Positions 22,480-35,200 of a stretch of 64,000 bases of DNA are shown here, in pieces. The translations under genes were made by a program, and so were the position numbers. The stretch's first letter is position 1. Each line of letters begins with the position of its first letter. This DNA comes from Termitomyces sp. T153. Lineage: Eukaryota > Basidiomycota > Agaricomycetes > Agaricales > Lyophyllaceae. The stretch is from NCBI GenBank assembly GCA_018296165.2, contig JACKQL020000058.1, positions 62,001-126,000 on the forward strand, read 5' to 3'. Below the pieces are notes generated by a model. That model saw only the letters and a program-made list of their open reading frames with translations. It made no database searches and was not told where the DNA came from.

Positions 22480-23325
22480 CAGTCTCACAGCCATTGGCAG
22501 CAACAACCAAGCTAACATCCAAGCACTCAAGAACCACCATCCACATCCAGCCCACTATCTCCTTGACCATGTGCACACTGCCACCAAGAGGCTCTGGCAT
22601 AAGCAAGGCTGATACTGTAGCACTCCCAAGCCCAGGTCCCACAAGGTCACTACATTACAGGTCCACTGGACCCCAGGACATGTTGACTTTGTGCCTACTG
22701 AGCACATGGACCAGCTGGCAAAAGAGGCTGCCCAAGGGGACTCAAGCCCCCCCTCACTCCTCCCCCTATACATCAGATTGCATCCCCTCCTGAGGAGCAT
22801 ACTGGCAACCTGGCAATCCAACTTAGTTACAACCCAGGCCATCTGGAAGCAATGCTGGAAGAAGTCCCCTCACTTCATGAGCATTTGGCAACTTGACAGG
22901 ACATTACCCTTGCAGAACTACCTCAAGCTTGTCCAGCTGCTCAACTGTTGATGCTCTGCTATCCTCACCCAGCTGTGCATGGGCCACCTACCACTCAACC
23001 AGCACCTCTTCCACATCCAATGCTCCAAAACCCCCTCATGCCCACACTGCTGAGTCTCACAGTGCAATCCATCTCACATTTCCTGCTGGAATGCCCACAA
23101 TACTGTTATGAGCAACATGTCCACCTTGCCTGACCACTTAAATGCAAAGCTGAGTCTATCCTGCACCTTCTCTCCTTCCTAGCTGCTCTCACCCATATAC
23201 TCAGATTCATAGATGCCACAAAAAGGTTCCAACCCCACTGCCCACCCCCCCAACTCAGCACCCAACCCCACTCCAGCCTGCACATCAATAAGGCCCACAT
23301 TGTGACATATTATACTCTTTGATAG
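22480..23325 (+). pseudogene. Decayed LINE fragment: RNase H and C-terminal zinc region
   Basis: In shifting plus-strand frames one reads NQANIQALKNHHPHPAHYL, then VHWTPGHVDFVPTEHMDQL (the terminal RNase H block with His). Next come LPLQNYLKLVQLL, MGHLPLNQHLFHIQCS and a degenerate Cys/His region (SCPHC...ISCWNAH). The last recognisable piece is ILRFIDATKRFQP. This order is typical of agaricomycete LINEs with RNase H. Stops and frameshifts break it; the RT is not present. CpG is absent throughout. Confidence 0.65.
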
Positions 23326-24486
23326 TCCTACCATACACTGCACCTTGTGTACATTAATAATGGCTCCTGGCCACTGTCATACACCCTTGTGCTTACTGAC
23401 CCTCTTCTAGCCCAGGTGGGAACCCAGCCACATAGCTCATCCCAACCCTGCTCACCCTGTGAGCCTTCATCATAATAACCACCTGGCAACATACTGCTAC
23501 TGTCATTCTTCAGGTTTTAACAGACAAGGACAACCTAAAATGGCACTTGGACATGCCAGCTCATTCATTCTCTGCATACATGGGGGACAAGAATCTTGCT
23601 GCTCCTGTAGCTTAGATAGCTGTCCATAGTACCATGCAATATGGGTGCCAAGCACTCTGTGCATGTTAAAAAAAATAGTCACTTAGTCACTCCATCCTCC
23701 CTTCCCATACACCCTCCAAAATTGTGTTCTGGGTTTTTGTCCATGTCCCCCCCCCTCTGGAAAAAGAACAATTGTTGAGAGAGAAGATCCATGAGATAAG
23801 GCAGGCAGTAGGGTTGGTGGATAGAATAGAGAATGACCAGTCATAGAAAGGATAGTGAGAGAAACATATGCATCCCTAGAAACATGGATGGGAAAAAGAA
23901 AAGTGGAAAGTGGCAGTGACTGGCCACTAGACATGTCAATCCTTGAGAAAACAGACAAAAGTCCAAAATTATGCAGAGGCCTCCACCTTTAAGCACCACA
24001 CTAATGTGTGCCCAATGCCAAGGGATAACTGAAAAGGCAGGTGTGAGGTGTGTATGCAACAGACAAAGTCATAACCCCTCCTCAGAATAACACTGCCCAA
24101 GGTACAAGGCACATATGCAATGAAGATGAGTTGTGGTGAATGGTATCAAGAGTTGACAAAGTGAGGATGGATAGGGGCTGGATCCATCAGAGATTTTCAC
24201 CCTGCCTGCTTTTCTTGGATAATGGTTACCACCTTCTGAATGCCTGTGTCAATGTTTGTCAACTCTCTCTTTTATCTCAATTTGTGTGGTCTCTGTCCAA
24301 ATGATCTGTCAAGAAGTGTTATTGATCTCAACACCCATGAGCATCTTGGAAGTGTCACCTCCAATCAGTACCATTACAAATGACACTTCAGGAGAAATTA
24401 GGGTCCTGAATGCTTGAAGCTTGATAACATCATGTCTGTTCTTTTGATGTGTAAGTTCCTTTGCACAACTTGGATATGTAGCAAAT
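23326..24486. other. CpG-poor, AT-leaning filler; nothing recognised
   Basis: Short frames on both strands with no family resemblance. Probably further transposon debris, but nothing shows which element. Confidence 0.3.
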
Positions 24487-24965
24487 TGTAAGCATGGCTT
24501 ACATCATATGCTTAGAAGCTTACATCACTCATGGACTTCAGATACTGGAAGGGAACTAACTCTTTTAGCTTCTGACCACAACCATCACTTAGACTTTACT
24601 GTGATTCTATGCATTGTGCTAACAAATCCATGTGGTTCTAGTTATGTGTGAGTGATCCTGACTTAGTGTGCCTATGGTCTGTAGGCTTACACTTTTTTTT
24701 TAACTTCAAACTTTGTGGTTTGTTGGTGTGTTTAGAGGAAGCATGGTGAGAGTGGTTTTTACACTTCCACAGATTTGGGTTTAGCATAGACAGATGTTTT
24801 GGTCCCTTGTACACAAGAATAGGATAGGTGTGCACAATGAGCCTCAGGGCTAACTGACATTTACTCTGTTTAGAGCACTGTTTTTTGCATCTGCTGTATC
24901 CAGATTGAGAGAGATCTAGTTTTTCAGGTGCATATATTAACCTAATGATAGCACAGATCTGATAC

Positions 24966-26267
24966 TTGGGCAATCTGCCACACATAGCTGTTACAAAGAT
25001 GCTGCAGCAAACCTGTCATGTGACACACCAACACCCTGACCTGGAACTAGAGCAGGATAGAGGGACTGCAGATGGATCTCTCTCATCACTGATGCAGATC
25101 ATGGAGATAGATACAAAAGGCTCACCAATTTGGACATCTTTGACTTCTGATTCTTCATTGTCACCTGTTCAAGCTGTGTTATTGACATCAAAGATGAGCA
25201 CAAACACTGACACTGTACTGGGGATCATGTCTGGAGTAAAACTACCCATGTTGAAGGCAGGGATCCTTCAGCCAAAGACATTCTTTGAGTTTGTATGCAT
25301 TTGTAGGCTCATTTTCTGCTCAAAGAAGATCCCATCCAAGGAACAGATTGAGACTGTCTTTGCTTGTTTCCACAATTCACATATTGTAGACTATATTGAC
25401 AGTAACCTCTCAGATTTAAAAAAGCTGATGTTCTCCAAGTTCATTGCTGATATTGCCCAGCATTACTTATGCAATGGCTGGCAACAGTGAATTTGCCATG
25501 AGATCCTGAATCTGAAACAGGGTGATTGTCCTCTGGGGGAGTATTATCAGGAGCTGTGCATGTTCAATCTCATGTTCAAGGGTCAAGCCAAGTTTCTGGA
25601 TAACAAACACATTTGTGATCAACTTGAGGCTAGAATTGACAATAAACTGGACTGATGTGCCAATGAGGAGGGCATTTATGTTGAAAGTGATTTGAAATGC
25701 TTTGTTAACAAACTAGTGGCCTGCAATTGTAAACATCAGAATGAGCTCAAGAAGATCTGGGAGGAAGCTGAGGAGCCAGTTCAAAAGAGACAGGCTTTGA
25801 TGTTGTCAAAGCATACAAATGCACCTGCCAAGAAGACACAGTCAACTTTGAATAACTCCTCCAGTTATGTGAAGACAACCTCAAAATGTACTCCCTGACT
25901 GATGGACATCAAACACAAATTTCCCAGGGCCATGAAGGGCTGCTTTCATTTCAAGAAACTGAATGCCAGGCACTTCTTGAAGGACTGTCCCAAAGATGGA
26001 CCATTGGCCAATCAGCCACAGATTTACTTGGGTTGGAAACTGCCTTCAGGATCTTCTAACAAGTCCTCAAACACTGCACCTCCAAAAATGCCAGCTGCCA
26101 CTATTGAGGAGGTTGACAGCTCTGTTACTGCTGTCTTTGGAAGCCATTCAATTTATGATGAGGATGTGAGCTACAGTGACAAAGTTGCCCCTGAGGTGAG
26201 TGACTGTTGCTCATGTCATTTTCAGTTCACCTGTGTGGTGGATGGGCCAAAGCAGCAGAGCTGTTGA
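24966..26267 (+). pseudogene. Gypsy gag remnant with degenerate zinc knuckle
   Basis: Frames at 24966-25490, 25692-25898 and 25902-26267 together make a gag-like product. They have a capsid-like middle (KLPMLKAGILQPKTFFEF) and a basic C-terminal part. GCFHFKKLNARHFLKDCP looks like a CCHC knuckle whose second Cys has become Phe. In-frame stops separate the pieces (for example TGA at about 25490 and 25898). Confidence 0.7.
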
Positions 26268-26275
26268 ACATTAAG

Positions 26276-26697
26276 GCATTGATTGATGGGGGGGCACATC
26301 TAGTTTCATTTCAGAAGAACTTGTAGATGAACTTGGCCTCCAAACATTTGACCTGCCTAGCCTTAAACATGTCTCTGATGCATTAATAAAATTGAATCAG
26401 CCTTGAACTGTTACCTTATTGTCAAAGTATGTAAAGTTAGCCATTGCCTCTTCTGATGTTCAATGGACCTCTCAGACTGTAGTGACTGTAGTCACATCTG
26501 GTTCATGTTCACCTGCCATTCTAGTTATACCATGGTTACAGAAGAATAGTATTGCAATTGACTGTGTCATTAGTTCTTGTGTTGATAAGAAAACAGGATA
26601 CAATCTACTGAACCCTGCCCTGGTCTTGCTGCCACCTCCTTGGCCTCATTTATGGCTCAGGTTTGAGCAAATCAAAAGGCTCTTGTCAAGGAACTGA
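26276..26697 (+). pseudogene. Gypsy aspartic protease remnant
   Basis: The plus-strand reading ALIDGGAHLVSFQKNL... corresponds to the (D)(N/T/S)G(S/A) active-site block of Gypsy proteases (usually IDNGSHLV). YVKLAIASSDVQWTSQTV and VDKKTGYNLLNP follow, matching the family order. A stop near 26406 and frame changes break it. Confidence 0.65.
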
Positions 26698-26770
26698 AGT
26701 TTGTGTATGCTCAACAATTTGAATGCATGCAGAGGGAGCACCTTTTTGAGAATGTAACACCTGTGGACTG

Positions 26771-27589
26771 TGTTACAGTGATATGCTGGTCTCAACAATG
26801 AGATTGGCAGAGAAGAAGCCCTAGTTAAAGTATATTATCAAACAATATACTTTATAAATAAAAACAAATGAACAAATAAAAACAGCTGAAATCTATAAGC
26901 TGGTAAAAAAAATGTTGAAAACTGTAGACATAAGGCATACCTCAAAGTAAAGCCTCTCATGTAAAACCAATGGAAAATGAACTCAAAGTCAGTTGACAAC
27001 AGCTAGGAAGCTGGCCATCAAAATTTGATGGTGGGGGCTGAGAATTGATCTCAGCTAACAATCCAAGATCAGGTTTACAACCTTCTCTCCCTCCATCCAG
27101 GGCTAGCCCCTTACTTCTCTGACCAACCAACTTGAACCAAACAGCCCTCAAGTGCACAATGATAAGGATCAGCAGGCAGGAGGAGAGGACAAAGGGAGAG
27201 AAAAAGGGGCAGACCAGAGAGCAACCTAGGCCTTGGCATGATCAAACCCAAATTGCCAATGCCAAAAATAGGTGCATGCCAAGGCTAGACCATGCAGCCC
27301 AGCCCACCAACTGGTTGACCACACTCCTAAATGATGACAAAAACATGTGGAAAAGCCATGGTCCATGCACAGACTGAGTGAGAGGTATAAAAGGAGGGGA
27401 GCTTTGAGTTTATTGGACAAGCAAAGTACTAGGTACAGCTCAGAGATCCCCAGGGAGCAGATTTCTTAGGCCAACAAACTTTTACTTGCTTCAGGCTTTG
27501 AATTCATTATATTTTGCTTAAGCCTTGTAATCAGACTTGACCCAGTTGAGTTTGTAATCTAAATCAATTAAAATTTACTTTCTACAACA
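26771..27589 (+). mobile_element. Solo LTR inside the Gypsy element
   Basis: The unit starts TGTTACAGTG and ends CTACAACA. It has a TATAAAAGG box at 27386-27394, about 200 bp before the end, as in a U3-R-U5 layout on the plus strand. It separates the protease from the pol region of the Gypsy remnant. No clear 5-bp target duplication was found (GACTG left, CTTTT right), so boundaries are provisional. Confidence 0.5.
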
Positions 27590-27741
27590 CTTTTGAGTGA
27601 GCTATGTGAAACAAAGTCCTGAACACCTTTGTGAATTGTAGTTTTGTGCTGAGTTTGAAACTAAGCCAATTTTGCTGATTTGCATCAGCAGTCATGAAGT
27701 GCTGCATACTGCAGTTGGCAGTGTCTTGAGAGCTGGATGAA

Positions 27742-29097
27742 ATGGATGCAAACATGAAAAGGGAGTTCAAAGACATTTTTGAACCTATCCCCCATTCAAA
27801 TGAGTTGCCATCAGATGTTTTTGCAGAGATACATCTGAAAGAAGGATTTGGAGGAAGCTTATCAGAAGATTTCAACTCACACCTATCAGTGTCCACAAAA
27901 GTTTCAGGAGTCCTTCAAAACCTTGATCCAGCAACACTTGGAGGTGGGAAGAATTAGACCTTCCTCATTGCCACATGCTTCACCAGCATTTATTATACTG
28001 AAGGCTGACTCAAATGTATTGACTGTTCTGGATGCCCAGACCATGCCTTGCATTGATGACATCCTCAATGACTGCAAAGGGTAGATACTTTGTGACAATT
28101 GACATGACAAACTCTTTCTTCCAGACATGCATGCACCCAGATCACATCCTGCTGACAGTGGTGTCTACACCATTCAGCTTGTATGAATGGCTTGTAATGC
28201 CAATGGTTTTGCAAAATGCCCCTGCAATCTACAGAAGGCAGGTCAACCATGCCTTGCAAGAACATATTGGGGAAATTTGTCATGTGTATCTCAACAACGT
28301 CATGCTGTGGTTGTACTTTCTGGAAGAGCATGACTATAATGTATGGGTGGTGCTCAAAGCACTCAGAGCTGCAAAGTTGTATGTAAACTCTGCTAAGACA
28401 AAGCTGTTCTGTGTAGAAATTGATTTTCTTGGGCACCACATCAGTGCTGCAGAAATCAAAGCTGATGAAAAGAAGGTGGTGGAGATCTTATGGCCAAGGC
28501 CAAAATCTGCTACTCATGTTTTTTGGAGTTAGTATGGTTCATTGATGCCTTCCTTAAAGACCTGGTGAAATTCACTGACATTCTTACACTGCTGACTACA
28601 TTGGAGGCAGACTGTAATTTTTTCAAGTGGAACTCAGGCTCATCAAGAACACATTTGAGAGGATCAAATCTGTCATTATTAGTCATGAGTGGTTGACAAC
28701 AATTGATCATGCAGATCCAACAAAGAAGATCTTTGTCATGACCAATGCTTTGGACTGTCAGTCAGGTGCTATGCTTTCCTTTGGCAAGTGCAGGGAAACT
28801 GCTCATCCACTCACATTCAATTTCTTGACATTCGAAGGTGCCAAGCTGAATTATTCCATACATGAGAAGGAGATGCTGGCAATCATTTGTGTCTTGTGCA
28901 AGTGGTGCACTGACCTGTTTAGATTGTCCTTTACTCTTCACTGACCATTGTACACTTGAGGAGCCATTTTTGATCCTGGTCACATCTTTGAGGAAGCTAT
29001 GGGAGGTTGCTCATGGTTTGGCAGCTTTCAAGGAGAAGAAGACACCACCTGTTGGGGGCAACATTGTCCATTACATTGGATACCATGTTCCTTGACT
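27742..29097 (+). pseudogene. Gypsy reverse transcriptase and RNase H remnant
   Basis: Reads MKREFKDIFEPIPHSNELP, then RSYQCPQKFQESF. HLEVGRIRPSSLPHASPAF, RYFVTIDMTNSFFQ, YEWLVMPMVLQNAPAI, YLNNVMLW and TKLFCVEIDFLGHHIS follow, then RNase H (FVMTNALDCQSGAMLSFG, AKLNYSIHEKEMLAI). The order is that of Tf1-type Gypsy pol. The catalytic YLDD box reads YLNN, and the RNase H TDAS-type site reads TNAL. Both are Asp-to-Asn changes of the kind CpG-to-CpA transitions give. A stop near 28081 and other breaks make it non-functional. Confidence 0.8.
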
Positions 29098-29099
29098 TG

Positions 29100-30570
29100 A
29101 TTAGAGAGAGTTACACTGCAGATAAATGAATTAGGTTGCTTGAGACCACAACACCTGGGATGGAGGGAGTCTGTTGTGATAATAGGCTATAGTCCATTGG
29201 TGATGATGTGTGTATTCCATGCATGACAGACATTTGTGAGTGTCTCTACTATCTTGCTCATGACATGTTGGGCCATTTTAGTTTTGACAAGACTTATGCC
29301 TCTCTTCACATGACATATTACTGACCTCAGATGTGATGTGATCTTGAGTCAGCATATGTGCCATCATGCAGAGATTGTTAATGCAAGTTTGACTCTGAAG
29401 CTGGCTGGCCCACTTCATCCATTGCCTGTCTCAGACACTTGGGGGAATTGTGTTGTTATTGATTTTGTGGGCCCCTTGTCCAAGGATTGCAGGTTAAATT
29501 GTCTCCTGTTGATGACAGATAGGCTTGGTTCTGATGTTTAAATCATACCTTGTCAAGCAGACTTGTCTACAAAAGGGCTGGCTGTCCTGTTCTTTGATCA
29601 CTAGTATTGCAAAAATGGGTTGCTGTTGGAGATCATCTGTGATAGAGATAAGTTATTCATGTCTTCTTTTTGGAAGGCACTGCATACTCTTACTGAGGTT
29701 CAGATCAAGATGTCTATAGTTTTTCACTCCAAGACCAATGGGGCAAGTCAATGATCAAATAAGACAATTGTACAATGTTTGTACTTCTGGGTGGGCAGGC
29801 AGCAGATGGATTGGGTGTGCACTTTACCCCAGGTTAGATTTGCAATGATGAACACCATGAACCATTTGATGGGGTTTTCTTCATTTCAGTTGAAGACCAG
29901 TAGAAGCCCACAACTTGTCCTCTACTTGTTCTGGCCATGTGGCTTGATAAAGGCAAGGCAGTTGAGGCAGCCAAGCAGGTGCTAGCACATCTGAGGACCA
30001 ATATTCAAGAGGCCAGGGACAACCTCCTCTAGACTAAGGTGGTGCAGACCACACAGGCAAACAAGGACCATGGTGAGAACTTTGGTCTTAAAGTTGGAAA
30101 TTGAGTTTGATTGTTCACTGAGAACTGCAGACACAAGTTTAAGGCTGGTCCAGGATTGAGGGTTATAAAGTTTATGCCACAATTTTATGGGTTGTTTAGG
30201 ATTGTGGACATTAACTTAGATAAGTCAACTGTTAAGCTGGACATCTCCACCACTCTTCAGAATAAATGCCAACATTTTCACTTTTCCAAGATAATCTTTT
30301 GGGTTGAGAATGATGTCAAACTGTTTCCTGATCAAGAGTTGCTGGAGCCAGGTCGGGTAGCTCAGGATGAAGTTGATCCTGAGTGGAATGAATGGTTGGT
30401 TGAGAAAATTGTGGATGCAAGATGTAGAGGTCATGGCTAGCAATATTTGGTTCAGTACAAAGAGTGGGGTCCAGAGGAAGATTGTTGTTTATCTGGGACT
30501 GTACTGGTAGAAAACAAGGCATTGAATAGATGGTTGGCTGAAAACAATTCAGATAACATTGATATCTGAC
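29100..30570 (+). pseudogene. Gypsy integrase remnant and chromodomain
   Basis: Fragments match integrase parts: CHHAEIVNASLTLKLAGPLHPLP and VIDFVGPLSKD near 29350-29500. The GPLS-type core start is recognisable. The C-terminal part near 30110-30560 reads YGLFRIVDINLDKSTVKLD, then EWLVEKIVDARCRGHG, a stop, and QYLVQYKEWGPEED. The last two form a chromodomain. Several stops are present. Confidence 0.7.
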
Positions 30571-30696
30571 TCTTTTCCTTTCTCTACCGATAGCTTTTTT
30601 CCTTAGGGTTTTTAATGCACCTGTGCTTGTGGTTTACACTTTTTACTTTACTGATCTTATGTTATGCCACACTTAATTTTTTGGGAAGGGGGAGAG

Positions 30697-30755
30697 TGTA
30701 AGTATGGCTTACATCATATGCTTAGAAGCTTACATCACTTACAGACATCAGATAC
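30697..30755 (+). repeat. 3' LTR head of the Gypsy element
   Basis: TGTAAGTATGGCTTACATC and the next about 40 bp repeat the sequence at 24487-24548. Homology ends at AGATAC, where the long direct repeat begins. No continuation of the 5' LTR was found later in the window. Confidence 0.65.
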
Positions 30756-32221
30756 TGAGGAGTCAAGTGAAGAGTGTTGCTATTGCTAGTCTAACTTGCT
30801 AGACAGTAATGAAAGGTTGCTTGATAGTAGAAAGAGAGGGGAACAGAGGCAAAAGAGTTGCTAAAAAAGGGAGAACTAAGCAATAGAAATGAAGTGGGGG
30901 AACAAGTAATAAGTGGATTTAAGGTGAACTGTGTTAGGGGACAACCCTGTTAGGTAACTCTGATGGGTAACTCCAACTCTATCTGGCCTTAGTCATAGGT
31001 GTAGCATCATCTCTAGCACATCTGATTGACTGGCCACCAAGCCCCTGTACTCTCCTGTCTGCATTAGTCAGCCTTTCATAATCATTGGACACTATTTCTC
31101 CTTTTGATATACTGTTAGTAATTACTGCTTAGCATACCTGGGCCACTTACCACATATAGCATTAGTCATAGCATAGCCATGGATGTAGTATATAAGCCAG
31201 TCAGCAGGATAGAATATCCTTTAACTAAACAATAGCAATGTTCTCCGGGCCTATCTATTGATTTGACCATAAGAGCTCCAGTGTCATTACTCACATTTGG
31301 CTTGTTATGCTCACCCCTTGCCAGACTCTTAGCCACTCCATGCTCCTTTGACTCTTGCCTGTTGCTTGCATCTGCTTGCCTTCTCTTGGGTTTATCCATA
31401 GAACACTGGTCTCCTTATAAACTGAGGAACAAATGCAAACTAGTTGCTAGCCATAGTTGCTAGTATCACCAAGTCATAATAACACTAAGGGCACCCACAA
31501 TCAGCACCCATGCTAGATTGAGTATGAGGTTGTCAAGAGTTGTTGCTAAGTTGTTGGCAATGATAAGAGAGAGCAATAAGAAATCTGAAGCTGGTAAGCT
31601 GAGAGTTAATGAGGATAACAATACTCTGTTGGTTGTTTTTGTCTCTATATACAGGCAGTATTTATACTATTTGTAGGTATAGTATTTAGAAAGGAAATAG
31701 TAGTTGCTGCCAGCAATGGTGTCTGCCAAGGTGTTTATGATACATATTGGTATCAGTATAGTAACCAAGTATATGTATGCAATGTCAATATAATGCATAA
31801 AAATTGTCAATCACAAGAAAAGAACATTTCTAACATCAATACCTGAAGGGTAGATGCCATCCAAGTAGGTTTGTAAGTCAGACAAGAAAAATGATAAGCA
31901 AGAAATCACATAGCTTTCAATATAGCTGTTTTTGAAAGAAGGTCTAATTGTTGCCAGGTAATGTCACTAGTAATTGTTGCTAAAGAAAGTCTCAGCCTTA
32001 TTATTCTAGACCTAAGGGGCAGACTCCATGTGATGATGCTCATGATCCAGAAGTCTTGTGGTCACTAAAATCTTGTGCAAAGGCTACATTGCTCTAGACC
32101 TTGGAGATAGACCCCATGTGATAAATGTTGTGACTTGTGCATGGTCATGTGCAATATAGTCAGATGCTGTCTAATCAGAAATGCCAAAAACAGTGCTCAG
32201 CAACAATTGGGTCTTATCAGC
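30756..32221 (+). repeat. Long direct repeat, copy 1 (LTR-like)
   Basis: Begins TGAGGAGTCAAGTGA and ends GGTCTTATCA. Apart from an inserted solo LTR (30932-31419) and about 95 bp present only here, it aligns with 41146-42024 in the same orientation. It may be an LTR of a large element spanning to 42 kb, or a shared 3' region of two retroelements. No matching flanking 5-bp duplication was seen (GATAC against ACAAC). Confidence 0.6.
30932..31419 (+). mobile_element. Solo LTR (same family as 35890-37908, opposite orientation)
   Basis: The 488-bp sequence starts TGTTAGGGGAC and ends CTCCTTATA. It aligns with the reverse complement of the LTR at 35890-36362. It is flanked by the 5-bp duplication AACTG (30927-30931 and 31420-31424). 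It interrupts direct-repeat copy 1, so it is younger than that repeat. Confidence 0.82.
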
Positions 32222-35200
32222 ACTCAATGAAGATATGGTGTTCATCCTCAATGTAAGTGCTGCAACCCATACAGCACTTATCCAAATCAACTTCTCCTCT
32301 AGTGAATAGTTAGTGAGCAGTGGACAATTGGCCAGACCTGGAGTAAAGCTGAACAACTGCTAAGTAGCATGACATAGAAAATCTGATGGCAGGTTAGGGT
32401 CATATATACAGTGTTAAAGATGGAGGCCTGAGTTAAATCCAAGGTTCCTGGCAGTGTGTCAGGCAAAGAGCTGGTCAATGTAGCTATGTGTATTGGACTT
32501 GATCCACCCATGAGAGCTACTATAAAGAGTGTCAGGGTCCATGAAGAATGTTAGAATGGGTGCAAATGGAGTATGGTGTGCATTTTGAGCATTGGCTGCA
32601 TGATGGTTAGCTAAGTGGTTGAAGATAGAGAGAAGGGAAAATAGCTCAGAATGGCCCTTTGTGTAACAGATGGGAGTACTGTTGCTTCACAGGCAGTCCA
32701 GAATCCACCAATAATATGGTCTGCCATTTATGTGATGAAGTCTTGCCCCCATGTCTATGGCCATATAACTATCCTCAATTAATCTGACAGAGTTAAGATA
32801 ATTGGTGTGTATAGCACCATCCAGTTCTTTGCTATCTGAAATGATGAGCTCTGCTACCAAGCCCATTAACTCACCCTGTAGGATTGAAATGTTATGTCCA
32901 ATCAACTTGTAATGCAACTGTCCAGGCTCCTGTTACTGCTGCTGTGACAGATTTACAATTGAGTAGACCAGCATAGGCTGGAATCATAGAACCATTTGAA
33001 CCCCACTGTTGAGTGTTGAGCACCTTGTATGTAGGAGCAAGTCAACTAAGTTTGGCAACTGCCAAAATGTAGGACTCTGCATCCAATTTCCTCTAGCTCT
33101 GAGACAGCAATAATTTTGGTTGGTTCACATATAGCATTCCAACTCTATGCCAGCAAGAGTTGTATGCAGCAGCTGCCAGTTTCTTCTCTGAGCCTCAGAC
33201 CACTTCCCATGGGGTAGAGAAAAGGCTATAAAGATAGTTAGACCATTTGAGGTGGTCATCCACAATCTTATATCCATCATACATGAGAAGCCCATTGATT
33301 TGACTGAGTGCAATGCATGTCCAATTGGGAGAGAAGGCAGCTGAAGGTTGTGCTTGGCTAGATTGGCCACATGCAATATGGAGCAGTCACCTAAGAGCAG
33401 ATGACTCTGATCAGCTTGCTTTAACAACAATTTGAACTTAGCTAAGTGCTTGTATGCAGTAATCCATGCAGATAGTATGGAGCCCTTGAATTGTGAGAAT
33501 GAGCAATTTAGACCTCTACAATCCAGTGGATAACAACAGCCATTTATCTGACAGGTCCAATATGCTAGTGTTATGTGAGTCATGAGCCAATATGCAGGGA
33601 TGTGGTGATTTAAATCCCATGCTAATCCATTGATGGCTATTCCAGCATTTATTCTGGCAATGGATGGAAAATCAAATCCCCCCCAGTTCCAAAGGCATTG
33701 TGGAGATCTGAGACAATGGATAGAGCAGAAACCCTAGGAGCTCATGTATATAGAGTGCCAAGCATTGGTCAAGTCTAATAGCATCAGTGGATAGTAGCAG
33801 TTTTAAAATAACAGAGCATGACACTGAGAGATTATATTCTGGGACACAATCCTGCAGATGGGTGTTAGAGGCATCCAAACCACAAAGCTGGGAAAGACAA
33901 ATGAGTTGATGATGTTACACAATTTTATGTATCTTGTTTGAGAGTTGTTGACCTGAGTCTAAAGGAAGCTAAAAATGTCAGCTGAGACTGGTACTTTGTG
34001 TTCTAAGACCACTTATGGATCTATGCTAGCTCTATTTGAGTGTTGCTGGTAGGAGATCTGGGCTATTGAGAACATGAGCTGTGGTCTTCTCCTATGAGGT
34101 CAGCCACCCATATGAGTATTGGAAGCATTCCATTTCTAGTATCAAGCATTAAAGAGCATTATGAGACTTTGCTATAAGGTAGCTATCATTGATCACTTTG
34201 GTCATGGCCACTATAATGGAACATGCATCATTTGGTAGGTTGGGATCACTTACTAAATGGGTATTGCAGCAGACCAAAAGTGAATCTGGGTCTCTCTTGG
34301 CTAGGTCATTGAGAAAGCAGTGACCTAGACTCATGGTTAGTATAGACTTAAAGGGAAACATGGGCCTGCCTTATTTAGTGACACTCTCTACTGTAATAAG
34401 CTCAGCTATGCCAAGGCTGTTTGGGGAAAGCATCTGGTTGCTGATTGAGCAGCCCTGTCAAGTTCATGTATTGACTGTGGGAGACTGTATGTGGAGCACA
34501 CATTGTAAAATCCACTATGGGACAGATAGTTGAAGCTCTTCATTTGATCCCTTTTCAGCAGAAACAGGGTGATCTTGTTGCAATGACTCCAGGTTTTAAG
34601 ACTCACAAGGAAGCTCATGAGGTCATGAGTTTGAATGCCAGATTGGGTTGCAACCTGTGTCTCAGAAATGATGCCCATATGAGCTGCATAAGGCAATAAA
34701 ATCAAGTTCAGCCACATCATTGGTGAATTTGCTAGAAAGTTGAAGATAAGCAGCCCACACCAGTTGGAGAGCTCAATGCAGACTCCACATTTGTAGAAGT
34801 ATGTGAGATGTGTGTCCTTTACATCCCCAGGGAAGCAAGCATTGAGTACCATGTGGTTATGTAGGTCTAATACTAACATCAATGCTTCATCAGATAGGTT
34901 TTTCATGCACCATTTCTCCCAACCTCTGGACTAGGAGCTGGGCAAGAATTACCCTTCTGGAGCATGGCTCTGATATTAGCTAAGGTTGCTGCAACAGGCC
35001 TCTGGAAGGGGTCCTGAGATACCCTGTTCCATACCTCAACCACAAAAGGGGTAGTTAGCTATAGTTTGGGTTTGTTGAGTGGGGGAGAACATTTGTAAAG
35101 GCCTAGAAAATAATCCTGCCTTAGTTCCATGACTTTTGCAGGATCACTCTCCACAGCACTGGAATTTAGTGATCTGAAGGCTGTGGGGAGTGTGACAAAC

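Larger units (their letters stand above)
24487..30755 (+). mobile_element. Decayed Ty3/Gypsy chromovirus
   Basis: Plus-strand order: LTR head (24487), gag, aspartic protease, reverse transcriptase, RNase H, integrase region, chromodomain, polypurine tract GGGAAGGGGGAGAG (30683-30696), second LTR head (30697). Both LTR heads start TGTAAG(C/T)ATGGCTTACATC and match for about 60 bp. The 3' copy is then cut at about 30755 by another repeat. Every ORF carries stops or shifts, and CpG is absent. A solo LTR interrupts it between protease and RT. Terminal chromodomains of chromoviruses are thought to steer integration to heterochromatin. Confidence 0.85.

Noticed and set aside
24638..24985. 115-codon minus-strand ORF at the 5' end of the Gypsy element
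   Set aside because: Lys-rich low-complexity reading, opposite the LTR/leader region, no homology recognised.
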